DNA of 64,000 nt from Microvelia longipes. Lineage: Eukaryota > Arthropoda > Insecta > Hemiptera > Veliidae. How positions within the stretch are numbered: the stretch's first letter is position 1; every line of letters begins with the position of its first letter. A model generated the notes under the pieces. That model did no database searches. It was not told the DNA's origin and was given only the letters and a program-made list of their open reading frames with translations. The position numbers and the translations under genes are program-made. Location: positions 54,582,083-54,646,082 of the forward strand of contig JACMZG010001911.1 of NCBI GenBank assembly GCA_018340805.1, written 5' to 3'. Shown one piece after another: positions 1-11,740 of the stretch.

Positions 1-1656
1 TATCCAATAATTCCTTTTCATAGCAAATTCATCATTTTTTATTTCTTTCGTACATTTAAAAATTCAATACGGGCGTCTGGTTCATATGATCGGGGTCGTA
101 GATTCAATACGAGGAAGTAAGCCGTTGTAATTTGAAAACTCTTGTACGGTTTAAAAAGATGCGCGAAAATACCCATTTTTTCAGTTCCGTCAAACCAAAG
201 CTTTCGGGAGCTGCACTTAAAGCCTGGAAATAGTTTATACTATACTAAAAATTTAACATTACCGACCAGTCATTGAAATCAAACCGGAACCCCTTGTATT
301 AGTTCCGGTGTTAAAGTTGTTTGTGTTAATATTATAATTTAAAATAAACTGATGATCGAACCGTCCACCGTTATGTGCTATAGCATCACATCTTTAAATT
401 TCTTTTCCTACCTATAGTAAGAAGGTGGGGGTAAACGGTTGTATACAGGATCGTCACATTTCAAAATTTGTACCTAACACCACATAGTTTGCATACTTGA
501 ACGTTAGTCTCTTAGGATTCATAACAAATATTGCTTTAATAAAACACAAATTAGGCTCATGAAGTAAGGTTCGTTGTTCTCTAAAGCTTTCTCCTTCTGG
601 TTCTAGATCATAGATGACAAAAAAAAACCTAGCTTTGGGGGTCCCGTGCATCTTTTTGCATGTAACATAGGTTTCGGAAGGCTGGTGTTATTACATATTT
701 TACAAAACCACTTCACCACAAAAGCGTTCTCGACGGACCTTATAGTGTGTTTAAAACATTTATCACATTGTGTTTATTTCCTGCACCACAATACTTTTTT
801 CTCAGGGAACCAGTTTCCGGTGGTTTTCGAAACACTCTTACTCCTAAATTGTCTACGACATTCATTCACGATTTTTATTTTGGTGTGCTAATACAAGCCG
901 GTGATTGCTGACAAGCCGACATTTACTTTGACAGCGGTGTGCATTTTAGGGTCATAACGGCACATGACACTTTTCACAGTAATTATTACACACAAACGGC
1001 GCAGTCAAAGAAGTAAGAACGTTGTAGTGACCATCGTAAAATAGGAAGTTTAAACCATTTACCTGCACACGTGTCCCCTCAAATATTACCCATCTCGAAC
1101 CTCTACTATTATACCTATATACAAATAATTAATAATCGGGCTCTCGTTCTGATATCGGACTTTTGATACCACTAACGCTCGAATCAAAACACAGTTATCC
1201 GTATCTTTATGGAATAATACCTTTCTCTTTGCTACTTCTGCGGTAAAACTGTTAAATTTTGCTGGGTTCTTCATACCCTTTCCCGTAGGATACGTACAGT
1301 TGTTTACGCTCAAAACAGAAATTATCTGATTCCAAAAGCCATTAGAATTAGACTGATAAAGATCAGAATAACTTTCCAAACATCTTCGATGTTACGTCAC
1401 GAGCCTTCTGAAATTTAAGCCATCCTTCCCCCGTAAAAAATCTTTGTTGCAGAAAGCAAATCCTAAATAGTCATCAGTTTTATGTCTTTTTTACCTTAGC
1501 AACTATTTGCTCCGACGGCTTCTTTTGGACGTGTTATAAGTTCTTCTTCTGTAGCTCCATTTTGCGGCTTGATTTTAAAAACCGACAGTTCTTTCCTTTG
1601 AGACCAAACTTACGGATCTTCTGGCACAGTCTTTACAATAAAAATTTTTCAGACAT
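1..1656 (-). pseudogene. Family-B DNA polymerase, 5' part, left palindrome arm
   Basis: Second copy of the polymerase start, read leftwards and leaving the window. The ATG at 1656 lies in the same context as the right-arm ATG. Two open stretches survive. At 1086-1379 the translation contains KDTDNCVLIRALVV, which resembles the conserved middle segment of this polymerase group (OTU-like cysteine protease look; the assignment is tentative). At 454-651 it contains VIYDLEPEGESFREQ, where DLE is the exonuclease I motif. Frameshifts separate them. Pieces that are broken in one arm are open in the other, so the arms decayed, or were misread, independently. Family membership rests on motif order and is fairly secure; the exact element type is not. 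Confidence 0.75.
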
Positions 1657-2469
1657 TTTAAACTTGAAAAGTTAACTAACGAATGATCTAATTATCACAA
1701 ATCTTCTCCTTTTAAAGACTTCCCCCACTCTTTTTAGTTAAAGACACGCCTACTCCTGAAATTTTACAGAATTCCGAAATTAACCGAAACGACCGAATTC
1801 AATAATAATAATTAACCATTTATAGTTTTTTTATCAGTTATATCATACCGAGTCAAGCATGTTTTGGCTGCACTTCTTACTAATCTAATACGATAATCAA
1901 GAAGCAGTGAATAGTTAGTGAAACTAAAATAAAAACATAATATATAAAGTTGTTAAAAAACATATAAATTTACAAAATTTTATATAAACTAATTAAATAT
2001 TTTTTATATAACAAAAATTAAAGTATTTTTAGAATTAGTTTTAAATTTTTAAGTAATAAAACAGTTTGAAATTTTTACAAATGTACATAATAACAAAAGT
2101 AAATCGTAAATTACAACAATTTTATAAAACTAAAGTAAATTAACAAAACTTTAAGTATAATTAAAAGATTGAAATTTTTAAGTAATACACAATTTAAATG
2201 TGTCCAAGTGTAAAATAATAAAAAACGTAAAATGTTTATTGAAAATGGATAAATTAACCAAAATACTTAATAATTTATTATGTTTTATAAGATTTACTAA
2301 AAAATAATTCCTTACCAAGAATGTATGAAAGGTCTAACAGAAAAAAATAAAAAGACTTGGCTAAGGCACTACTGTGCCCCCAGATTAAGAATATGTAAAA
2401 CCTTCTCTTAGTATAACCATGGTTTAGTAGGAAAGAAAAGTATGTTCTGGTGCATGCACTTGTAGAGGA
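1657..2469. other. AT-rich leader, left arm
   Basis: Non-coding stretch upstream of the left polymerase start. It has long T/A tracts and mirrors the right-arm leader. No promoter can be assigned with confidence. Confidence 0.6.
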
Positions 2470-2894
2470 TAAAGGGCATGTGAGGATAGGGCAAGTGAAG
2501 ATAGGGCAAGTGAGGATATAAACAGGGGGATGTGAGCTAGAAAATAAAGGCAGTGAGGTAGCATGTACTTCTATAGGGGTAGATGATAGACAGTGAGGAT
2601 AGGGCAAGTGAAGATAGGGCAGGAGGAATAAACAGGGGGATGGGAGCTAGAAAAATAAAGGGCAAGTGAGGTAGCATGTACTTCTATAGGGGTAGATGAT
2701 AGGACAGTGAGGATAGGCAAGTGAAGATATAAACAGGGGTAGGAGCTAGAAATAAAGGGCCAAGTGAGGTAGCATGTACTTCTATATAGATATAGGGCAG
2801 TAGGATAGGGCAAGTGAAAGATTAGGGCAAGTGAGGATAGGGCAAGTGAAGATATGGCAAGTGAGGACCTCTATTGTCTTCATATCCCTCACTT
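2470..2894. repeat. Minisatellite at the palindrome centre
   Basis: Short units such as GAGGATAGGGCAAGTGAA are arranged in three longer blocks of about 110 bp, each holding GGTAGCATGTACTTCTATA. The G-rich strand is constant across the array. The open frames on the minus strand here (2278-2607, 2571-2813) only translate the repeat. Confidence 0.9.
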
Positions 2895-3708
2895 GCCCTC
2901 GTACTTACCCTGCACCAGAACATACTTTTCTTCCTACTAAACCATGGTTATACTAAAGAGAAAGTTTTTACATATTCTTAATCTGGGCACAGTAGTGCCT
3001 TAGCCAAGTCTTTTTATTTTTTTCTTGTTAGACCTTTTCATACATTCTTGGTAAGGAATTATTTTTTAGTAAATCTTATAAAAATAATAAATTATTAAGT
3101 ATTTTGGTTAATTTTATCTCATTTTCAATAAACATTTTTACGTTTTATTATTTTCACTTGGACCACATTTAAATTGTGTATTACTTAAAAATTTCATCTT
3201 TTAATTATACTTAAAAGTTTGTTAATTTATTAGTTTTTATAAATGTTGTAAATTTACGATTAACGTTTTGTATTATGTTACATTTAAAAATTTCAAACTG
3301 TTTTACTAAAAATTTAAAACTTTCTAATAATACTTTAAATTTTTGTTAAATAAAAATAATTTACTTAGTTTATATAAAATTTTGTAAATTTATATGTTTT
3401 GTTAACAACCTTTTATATATTATGTTTTTATTTTAGTTTCACTAACATTCACTGCCTCCTTGATTATCGTATTAGATTAGTAAAGAAGTGCAGCCAAAAA
3501 CATGCTTGACTCGGTATGATATAATCTGAATAAAAAACTATAAATGGTTAATTATTATTATTGAATTCGGTCGTTCCGGTAATTTCGGGAATTCTGTAAA
3601 ATTTTCAGAGTAGGCGTGTCTTTAACTAAAAGGAGTGGGGAACAGTCTTTTAAAAGGAGAAGATTTGTATATAATTAGATCATTCGTTAGTAACTTTTCA
3701 AGTTTAAA
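2895..3708. other. AT-rich leader, right arm
   Basis: Mirror of 1657-2469, ending at the right-arm polymerase ATG. The two divergent starts are therefore separated by about 2 kb of AT-rich DNA plus the minisatellite. Confidence 0.6.
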
Positions 3709-6700
3709 ATGTCGAAAAATTTGTTATTGGTAAAAAGACTGTGCCAAGAAGATCCGTAAGTTTGGTCTCAAAGGAAGAACTGTCGAGTTTAAAATCAAGC
3801 CGCAAAATGGAGCTACAGAAGAAGAACTTATAAACCGTCCAAAAGAAGCCGTCGAGCAAATAGTTGCTAAGGTAACAAAAGACATAAAACCTGATGACTA
3901 TTTAGGATTTGCTTTCTGCAACAAAGATTTTTTACGAGGAGAAGGTGGCTTAAATTTCAGAAGGCTCGTGACGTTAACATCGAAGATGTTTGGAAAAGTT
4001 ATTCTGATCTTTATCAGTCGAATTCTATGGCTTTGGAAATCAGATAATTCTGTTTGAGCGTAACAACTGTACGTATGCCTACGGAAAAGGTATGAGACCC
4101 AGAAAATTTAACAGTTTTATACCGAAGAATGTGCAAAGAGAAAAAGGTATATTAACAATAAAGAATACGGATAACTTGTGTTTGATTCGAGCGTAGTGGT
4201 ATCAAAAAGTCGAATAGACGAGAGCCCCGAATTATAATAAAATTAGATTAAACACAAAAAACATTCAAATTACAATGAGTTTTAGAATTAAATCAAAAGC
4301 TGGAGTTGTAATACCTGAGAAAAGAATGCGGGATTCCAGAATTAAAAAGTTTCAAGAGTTCCTTGAAGGCTATAAAAATTATTGTATATAGGTATAATAG
4401 TAGAGTCAGATGTAATATTTTGAAGGGGACACGTGTGCAGGTAAATGTTTTAAACCTTCTATTTTACGATGGTCACTACAACGTTATTACTTCTTTGACT
4501 GCTGCCTTTGTGTGTAATTAATTATCTGAAAAGTGTCATGTGCCGTATGACCATAAAAAATGCACACCGCGCTGTCAAAGTAAATGTCCGGCTTGTCAGC
4601 AATCACCGGCTTGTATTAGCATCACCAAAATAAAATGTGATGAATGTCGTAGACAATTAGAGTAAGAGTGTTTCGAAAACCACCGGAAACCTGGTTCCCT
4701 AGAGAAAGTATTGTGTGCAAGGAAATAACACAATGTATAAATGTTTTAAAACTATAAGGTCCAGTCGAGAACACTTTTGTGGTGAAGTGTTTTGTAAAAT
4801 ATGTAATAAACACCAGCCTTCCGAACACCTATGTTACATGCAAAAAGATCACGGGGAACCCAAAACTAAGGATTTTTTGTTTTTGTCATTATGATCTAGA
4901 AACCAGACAGGAGAAAGCTTTAGAGAACAAAACCTACTCATGAGCCTAATTTGTGTGTTTTTAAGCAATATTGTTATGAATGCCTAGAGACTAACGTTTC
5001 AAAGTATGCAAACTATGTGGTGTTAGGTTACAAATTTTGAAATGTGACGATCCTGTAACACCGTTTACCCACCACCTTCTTACTATAAGAAAGAAATTCA
5101 AAGATGTGATTGCTATAGCACATAACGGTGGACGGTTCGATCATCAGTTTATTTTAAATTATATATTAACACAAACAACTTTAACACCGGAACTAATAAC
5201 AAGGGGTTCCGGTTTGATTTCAATGACTGTCGGTAATGTTAAATTTTTAGATAGTATAAACTATTTCCCAATGGCTTTAAGTGCACTCCCGAAGCTTTTG
5301 GTTTGACGGAACTGAAAAAAGGGGTATTTCCGCATCTTTTAAACCGTACAGAGTTTTCAAATTACAAAGGCTTACTTCCTCGTATTGAATACTACGAACC
5401 CCGATCATATGAAACCAGACGCCCGTATTGAATTTTAAATTGGTACGAAAACATAAAAATGATGAATTTGATATGAAAAAGGAAATTATTGGATACTGTG
5501 TATCCGATGTAGAAATTTTAGCACAGTCGTGCTTGAAATTTAGAAAACTTATTATGCAAGAGGGGAACGTATGTCCTTTTACCGAGGCATGTACTCTTCC
5601 TTCGGCCTGTAATAAAGTGTTTAGAAGAAATTTCTTAAAAAAAGATACTATAGGAATAATACCTAAGAAAGGTTACAGATGGAACGATATCCAGTCTAAA
5701 ATAGCTGTCCAGTGGTTGATTTGGAAGAACGTCGAAACAATATTGATATTATTCATGCTGCCAAAAGTAAAGAAGCATAGTGGCTGGTGTAAAAGTTGAC
5801 GGGTATTGTAAACACACTAATCAAGTGTTTGAATTTCACGGGTGCTTTTTTCATGGATGCCCGAGATGTATTCGGTTACAATAGAAAGGAGCCCGTTCAT
5901 GATGACCCTATGGATACAATGGATAACCGTTTTATAGTACCAGTATGAAAGTAGAGCGTTTAAGAAGTAAAGGTTATGACGTCATTGAAAAATGGGAATG
6001 TGACTTTACAAAAGAAGTGGAAGAAGATTCTAGTATCAGAGAGTACATTAGTACACACCCTCTGGTTACAAATTACCTCTTAATCCTAGGGAAAGTTTTT
6101 ATGGAGGTCGACAGGTGCTACTAAAACATATTACAAAGTTAAAGAAAACGAAAAGATAAAATATGTAGACGTGTGTTCGTTATACCCTTGGGTGAATAAG
6201 TTTGGTAAATATCCCGTGGGTCACCCAGAAATTTACGTCGGTGATGTTAAATGTCGTCAACTAAATTTAAATTGTACAGAAGGTCTAATTAAATGTAAAA
6301 TATTACCACCGCAAGACTTGTATCACCCTGTATTACCAATGAAATGTAACGGTAGGTTAATGTTTCGCTTTGTTTTGGTCCTGTACTGAAGAATTAAAGA
6401 AAAAATGTATCATAGTGTGGAAGAGAGAGCCATAACAGGGACATGGGTTATAGACGAAGTTAGAAAAGCCATAGAAAAAAGGGTATCACGTGTACATATT
6501 TATGAATATGGAAGTATGAAACTATTCAGTACAAAAAGATACCGAGGGGCTTTTTACTGGTTTTATAAACAAATTTTTAAGGATTAAGCAACAGGCTTCC
6601 GGCTGGCCTCTTCACTGTTCAAATCAAGAATCAAAAAACCAGTATATTAAAGAATATTTAGAAAAGGAGGGTGTTAAACTTAATCCTGATGAAATAGTTT

Positions 6701-7440
6701 TAATCCTGGCTTAAGATTATTAGGTAAAAAGCCTAATTACAAGTTCTGGGTAAATTGGGTCAGAAAGAAAATCAGCCTAAGAGTACGATTGTTAACAAAG
6801 CGGAGGAGTTTTTTAAAATCTTGTCAGATCTGCTATTCAAGTGAATAATATAACAATGATAAATGACACGACAGTGATCATTAACTGGGAATACAAAGAA
6901 GAATGTTTCAATGTTCTTCCTTACTGTAAATGTTGTTTTGGCAGCTTACACGACTGCCCAAGCAAGATTAAACTCTACGACTATTTGGACAAGCTAGATA
7001 ATCGGTGGTATATTTGATACAGATTGTACAATATACATTTTCAACCAGAAAATATGAAGTTCCAGTAGGTAGCTTTAGGGGATATGACGGATGAACTAGA
7101 AGTTTACGGAAAAGGAAGCTATATTAAAGAGTTGTATCTGGTGGCCGAAGAACTACGCGTATAAAGTTTATAGTCCTCAAAATAACTGTATCACACTGTG
7201 TTAAAGTCAAAGGGATAACTATAAACTTGAGACATCAAAAGATGTCAACTTTGAAAAAATGAGAGACATGGTACTGAAAGATGAACCCCAAAAGTATATT
7301 TGTACGAAACAGATAAGAAGAACCAAAGCTCACGATGTGGTTACTGTAAATGGACAGAGATATTTCAACTTAACTTTAGGAAAAGAAAACTATTAGAAAA
7401 TTATGACTCTTTGCCTTGGGGTACAAAAAAAGAAAATTAG
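3709..7440 (+). pseudogene. Protein-primed-type family-B DNA polymerase (Polinton/Maverick-like), frameshifted
   Basis: A polymerase of about 1200 residues, read in shifting frames from the ATG at 3709 to a stop at 7438-7440. In order: an N-terminal region; NTDNLCLIRA (4164-4193, possibly OTU-like); a Cys/His-rich putative zinc-binding stretch (about 4530-4860); exonuclease motifs I (YDLE, 4890-4901), II (AHNGGRFD, 5118-5141) and III (YCVSD, 5494-5508); polymerase motif A (DVCSLYP, from 6168); a decayed motif B region (about 6745-6840); and motif C as DTDC at 7016-7027, where the family normally has DTDS. Open segments at 5037-5306, 5428-5799, 6171-6389 and 6405-6587 are separated by shifts or stops, so no single protein is made from this sequence as given. 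Such enzymes copy virus-like elements from a protein primer. No integrase, capsid or packaging ATPase is visible nearby. Confidence 0.82.
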
Positions 7441-9250
7441 ATGTAAGTGAAATTAAAGTTTGTAACTCCTAAAATGTATTTATGTAAATAAAATAATTAA
7501 AACCTTGTACTTAACTTTGTTATTAACCTTCAACCTAAAATACAATAGGAAATGAAAGAAAACAATTCTTAATAAAAAAATTTACTAAAATACAATAACC
7601 TAAACATAACAAATAAAGTGTTTAAGAAGATTGAGTGAGTACGAAGTATTAGAGTGGAGTGTAGTTGGCATATGCGCCCTCTATCTCTTACTACCCAATA
7701 GGATGTACACACAAACCGTATGTACTCTACAAACGAGTTATGCTGAAGGAGATACGGACTTGGCTAAGAACTCTATCTGCTTAAACTGTCACATGATAGA
7801 AGAAGAAAGTATATACTAATTGGACCAAAGAAAGTGGGTGGAGGGAGGGGGGGGGGGTGTTATTTAATGACCTAAACCACTAAGGGGTGTTGTGATTGGA
7901 GAAGGAGGATGGGGGGTAGTAATCATGAGAACACGGGTATCATAATGGGGGTACTGTAAAAGTCATAAGAATCTAGCAAAAAGTATTTAGAGGAGGCAAT
8001 CCTACTCTCCCATATGGAGTCACACTTATGACAGTTTTCCTAGTATCTTGTCATATTTGCTACTCAAATCAAATAAGTCATGCCTAAAAAGTAAAGTTTT
8101 GATGACCCTAAAGGATTATGGTATTCGAAAAACTATGGCTATAACTTGTAATAAGAAGCTAGAAAGCTGATCAAGAAGTTATTCACAGTTAGCAAGTATT
8201 TTAGAGGGTGTGCTGTAGAAAAAGGAGTGGGGTATTATAACTGAAAACTAAACATAACGCAAGAATTTTGGGTAAGAAATATGTTTAACCCCATATAATA
8301 GAGTATCAGGTGAAAAAATTTGGTGAAGTAGATGGTAGGGTAGTGGTTACAAAGTAGCCACCCGACATGCGTTATGGGTGGGTAGGCTCTGCAAGACATA
8401 TTAAATCTGGTCATAAGTAGTAGAGGGATAAAATCAAATAAATTTCCGTTTTAAGGCCTTTCGACCCTTCAGGGTATGGACTCTGCAGAAACCACCTCAG
8501 GTAGATTGTATCTACTATCCGCTAAGAATTAATTAAAGTTGGCGAAATCTGTTAATTAGAAATACCATTTATATAATCTTAGCACTGGCTGCGAACCCGA
8601 GTCCTCCTGCATACAAGTCGATATTATAACGATCACGGCCACTGAGGTAGATGAACCGGATATTATGTTTTGAAAAAAAACACGCTGCAAGGGTTGAGGA
8701 GAGGGGAGGCTCTTCGTTAGGTAAACTCATACGATAGGAGAATAAGATGAAAAATTTGACTAAATCCAGTCTTAAGTAGAGGGGGTGGAGGGGGGGGTTA
8801 TAACTGAAAACTAATATGGAGCAAGAGTTGAGGAGAGGGTGGGTCATCGTTAAATAAACTCATACGGTATCAGTCGAAAAATCTGTTCTTAAGTAAAGGA
8901 GTGGGTGGTGATGTAAGAGTTGTGGGGAGTGGTAGGATCTACATGAAATATCATAATAAGTATGTAAATACAAGGAGAGACGAAATTTAGTTAAGTCTAG
9001 TGTACGAGCATAATACATCGAAAAGGGGGGGGTACATAGTAAGGGTAGAGGGTGTTCAAGGAAGTAGCCATCCATTTATACCTAACGATATACCGATCAA
9101 GGATGATCAATTCACAATTCTTCTAGATAAGGGGCGTGGCCTAGGGGGAGGAGTGGGGGTGCTCCAAGTCGCTGCATTACCTACTCCCGTACCCGATTTT
9201 TTACATTATTCCCATCTTTGTTTAAACAGCTTGAAAAACAAACTATGTTA
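7441..9250. repeat. G-rich, internally repeated region downstream of the polymerase
   Basis: Contains G-runs (7840-7856, 8780-8796, 9025-9031) and degenerate repeats. The pair around 8690-8810 and 8820-8920 shares GTTGAGGAGAGG and AAACTCATACG. Open frames at 7631-7819, 8569-8847, 8860-9075 and 9000-9251 match no family I recognise, and three of them lie in the repeats. The stretch may belong to the polymerase element. Confidence 0.5.
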
Positions 9251-10026
9251 AAATCATGCATGTAAAGTAATCCAAGTGTAAATATTCTAAAGTTTTGATA
9301 AATTGAAATTTTTACCAGGAGTAATTTTTTTTCTATAATCTCTTTGTCAGTTTTTCCTCCTAAAGTTGGATCTTCAAACGAATTTACTCAGAACATCAAC
9401 ACAATACGTATCTCATTTAAACATAGCTGGTTTATCGTTACACTTTGATAATTCTATTCAGTCTATAAATCAATACTATTGATCAGTTTTGAGTTTGTAG
9501 AAATCAACCGGAAACTTTTAAGTCCAAGAGAAATGTATTGTTTAGGTACATAAATGTTTTAAAGGTAAATTTATTTGGCTTTTATTTGCCTTTTTTGTAT
9601 TCCTAGGGCGTTGTAAATAAAAACGAATATACTAGGTGGGAACTATAGAATAACTAGGCGGGATAATATAGGAGTCTTGACTAAAAGTTTAATTCTTTCA
9701 TTTTTTTGAATGATTCTTTAGTATGTTTTGTATTTTTTTTGTCACCCATAACTTTTCAACCACAAATTAAATTATAATAACAATCAACTTAAAATTGAGC
9801 TGTTGTTAGCTGAAAACATTGCACTCTTTTATGTTTAAAAGTTTTTAACTGCGTGTTCACACTATTAAAACTATTATTAATTTATAAGAAATTATTTTAT
9901 CCTGCAATTGGGATAAACAATTATGGAAATGGAAGCGCCTTTTGTTTATTATAAATAAATATAAGTTTGAAGCGGTTGCTCGTGATTGATTTCTACTTTT
10001 ACTCATTTATACACTGTTGGTATAAA
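9251..10026. other. AT-rich intergenic DNA
   Basis: No gene or repeat structure recognised. Confidence 0.5.
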
Positions 10027-10602
10027 GAAATAGCCTTAAATTATGAAGGAAACGCATAGTCTGCCTATCCAGAGAGGGGCCCTTCATATGAATGCGCTCG
10101 CTCAAAATATTAGAAAATAGCACTAATTCCCATTTTCTTGCAATAAGTGGTTCCCTGTAGGTCGGGTGGATAACATGAATAGAACATTTTTTTAAAAGTG
10201 ATAAAATTTACTATAAAGCGAGTGTTTTTTCGTCAAAATCGGATAGCTAGAACTAAAGTTATAGTCATTTGTTAAATGGCCTAATAGACGATATTTTTCC
10301 GAATAAATTCGCTGATTGCATAAATTAACCATTCTTTGGTGTTTTTGAAAGAGGCAACCTACAACCTAACTTAAGTTGTTGTTATCCGATTTTGATGATT
10401 GAACACCCGCTTTATTGGACATTTCATTATGTTTAAGAAATGTTCTATTCATGTTTTGCCCCCGACCCACAGGGAACCACTTATTTCGAGAAAACTGAAA
10501 TTTGTGCGGTATTATAAAATTTTGAGCATGCGCAATCATATGAAGGACTCCACTCTGGATAGGCAGACTATGTTTTTTCTTCGTAATTTAAGGTATATTT
10601 TC
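10027..10602. mobile_element. Long-TIR MITE (foldback type)
   Basis: Arms of about 225 bp (10027-10252 and 10378-10602) are inverted copies. Both ends share CCTTAAATTA and CATAGTCTGCCTATCCAGAG, and deeper parts share GGGAACCACTTATT, GTTCTATTCATGTT and AAAATCGGAT. The spacer is about 125 bp with no coding. The 79-residue open frame at 10399-10638 lies in the right arm. A single end of the same family lies at 56190-56285. Confidence 0.85.
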
Positions 10603-10664
10603 AGAAAAATTTGGTTTAAAGTAGTACAAAATAAGTGACATTTTTCTAGGTCCGGCTCTTGGAT

Positions 10665-11740
10665 TAAAAAGCATTAGGATTCGAAAATGGGATTCTACCT
10701 AAATTATCCGTTCCACGTGTTTTTAAGACCTCTTGAGTGGTTTTTTACGAAGTTGTTTGTGTGTATTTGTGTCTGCTATCATCTTAGCTCCCTGTGTGTT
10801 TATGCTAGAGAGTTGAAACTTATGAAAGAATCAAACTTTAGGTCCAGTTGTGTAAGCCGTTAACTATTTTTTATGACGTAATGTACCTGCAATAATGACT
10901 CAGCTCAAATTTCAAATATTCATAAAACACGGAAACATTTTTTGATTGATTTGAAAATTTTAGATAGCATGTAGTCATGTATAAGACCAACAAATTTGCC
11001 AGTTTCATTACATTACAGGTTCAATTTTTTATTATACTTATGAACGTTTTTTGAAATTTTGAAATATAATCCAATTGAGTTGAAACTTAGCGCACAAGTG
11101 TATGCTTTTACGTAATAAATATGTATACTAAGGTTTGTTTAAATACAAGTAAATCTACGTTTTTTACTTGGATCAGTTAACAGCGTGGGGAAATAATGCG
11201 AGGGAGCCTATAGGGTTATTACTGGACGTTAGACCACGCCCTTAATTTCAAATCAAGGCAACCTTATTGGTTCCTCAACACTAGCCACTATTATCCTGTG
11301 CTGTTAACTGATTTTAGCCGTGTGTCGTATTATAGTTTCTATGATAGCAATTTAACACTAGTGATATATTAAAAAATCATATAATCCATAAACGTCTCAC
11401 AAGTGCCCGATTATCAATTATAAAAGAATGAGGTTAAGTTATACTAATAACATTACTAGTTAGATATACTTATAGTTAGTATTGGTTCCTCCTTATTGGT
11501 TCCTCAACACTTTTCACGTGCTGTCAACTGATTTTAGCCGTGTGTCGTATTATAAGTAGCATCGAGCAATGTGATGAGTGACAGCTGGGAATAAAACAAA
11601 TGTATATATACTATATGAGGACGAGCGAAACACATCTGTGAAGATTTGGTAATTTTTATATTCTGAGTAATTTTTATATAAGCTTAAGGAATCCGATGTT
11701 GCGAGAAAAGTTTCGAAAGACCCCGTACCCGTTTTTTATT
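10665..11740 (+). mobile_element. 5S-ICR repeat copy 1, interrupted
   Basis: Starts with the decayed family head (GGATTCGAAAATGGGATTC), runs through TATGCTAGAGAGTTGAAACT and the AATTGAGTTGAAACTTAG module, and is interrupted at about 11173-11554 by a MITE complex. It resumes with a degenerate 5S-like segment (11555-11592) and ends at CCCCGTACCCG plus a run of six T (to about 11737). Confidence 0.85.
11173..11554. mobile_element. CGACACACGG-type MITE complex inside a 5S-ICR repeat
   Basis: Two MITE ends, each ATTTTAGCCGTGTGTCGTAT, lie at 11315-11340 and 11530-11554. The left end at about 11173 is truncated (GTTAACAGCGTGG). The stretch 11335-11470 is also shared, inverted, with 32325-32467, so a larger unit than the MITE was copied. 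Confidence 0.8.

Larger units (their letters stand above)
1..5494. repeat. Giant imperfect palindrome (head-to-head inverted duplication)
   Basis: Positions 1 to about 2470 are the reverse complement of about 2895 to 5494. Matching landmarks include the start-codon region (1656 on minus, 3709 on plus), the AHNGGRFD-coding segment and the AT-rich leader. The arms differ by substitutions and many small indels, so they are not identical. The left arm continues beyond the window. The centre (about 2470-2895) is a minisatellite. It may be a real inverted duplication of an element end or a foldback artefact of long-read assembly; the sequence alone does not decide. Confidence 0.93.

Noticed and set aside
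646..891. 81-residue frame on plus (and 4622-4828 on minus)
   Set aside because: Antisense shadows of the polymerase in the palindrome arms; the two are mirror equivalents.
7631..7819. 62-residue frame downstream of the polymerase as an element gene
   Set aside because: No resemblance to Polinton integrase, protease, ATPase or capsid proteins.
8569..9251. Three overlapping frames near 9 kb as genes
   Set aside because: They lie in G-rich repeats on both strands and share no family features.
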